From Clostridium algidicarnis DSM 15099 (GTDB lineage: Bacteria > Bacillota > Clostridia > Clostridiales > Clostridiaceae), in contig NZ_PTIS01000011.1 in NCBI RefSeq assembly GCF_002934235.1, positions 26,543 through 90,542 of the forward strand: DNA of 64,000 nt. The letters are read 5' to 3'. Positions 63,980 through 64,000 of this stretch are shown here, piece by piece. A program made the position numbers and the translations under genes. The notes under the pieces are model-generated. The model saw nothing but the letters and a program-made list of their open reading frames with translations, ran no database searches and was not told where the DNA came from. Position 1 is the first letter of the stretch. The number at the start of each line of letters is the position of its first letter.

Positions 63980-64000
63980 CCAATACATAAATTATCCATT

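Overview
The window is AT-rich DNA with strong GGAGG-type ribosome sites, short intergenic gaps and occasional TTG/GTG starts. Spo0E, SpoVB-like flippases, HprK, DUF1292, DUF896, DUF1836 and an anaerobe-type redox trio point to a spore-forming Firmicute, most likely Clostridium sensu stricto. A complete V-type ATPase operon and a selenocysteine gene fit an amino-acid-fermenting anaerobe; placing it near C. tetani would be a guess. I saw no rRNA, CRISPR array, transposase gene or clear prophage.

Layout. 0.3-3.2 kb (+): M17 leucyl aminopeptidase and the FetA/FetB-type iron exporter. 3.2-9.6 kb (mostly -): a TVP38-type membrane protein, a FUSC-type membrane protein, a two-domain sulfurtransferase, peroxiredoxin with glutaredoxin and thioredoxin-reductase partners, MsrB, a 6S RNA gene and a DUF1836 protein. 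9.8-20.6 kb: haemolysin-III-like protein, tRNA-Leu(GAG), then on the minus strand glsA, aroC, polA, coaE, a lytic transglycosylase, hutP and a three-gene ABC transporter. 20.8-26.9 kb: tRNA-Leu(CAA), a PTS locus (BglG-family antiterminator, RNA antiterminator site, truncated EIIC, full EIICB) and small genes. 27-38 kb: a lipoprotein, a PHP phosphoesterase, M18 aminopeptidase, 5-FTHF cyclo-ligase, HprK, Spo0E, a HelD-like helicase, an RmlD-like reductase and an ECF S-component. Two inverted copies of a structured element of about 150 bp lie in this part. 38.2-38.5 kb: a selenoprotein gene read through an in-frame TGA. 38.7-47.2 kb (-): nine-gene V-ATPase operon. 47.4-64 kb: radical SAM enzyme, zinc phospholipase-C-like protein, two flippases, a RluA-type pseudouridine synthase, an M20 amidohydrolase, an FtsA-like protein with a beta-grasp-like tail, a UvrD-like helicase, nicotinate phosphoribosyltransferase and a preQ1-riboswitch-controlled queT.

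Most notable. (1) 38233-38520: a HesB-like selenoprotein gene with TGA at codon 29, a SECIS-like hairpin just downstream and a consensus promoter; an ordinary ORF caller starts it at a false GTG. (2) 13538-14259: hutP is followed by a promoter, a leader rich in UAG triplets and a strong intrinsic terminator, then a DUF534-type ABC transporter. This has the layout of the Bacillus hut control region, but in front of a transporter, which suggests histidine-dependent antitermination of uptake. (3) Riboregulation is dense here: 6S RNA, preQ1-I riboswitch, RAT/terminator switch and the HutP-type leader. (4) The paired structured repeats at 27731-27880 and 36287-36440 have no encoded transposase nearby.
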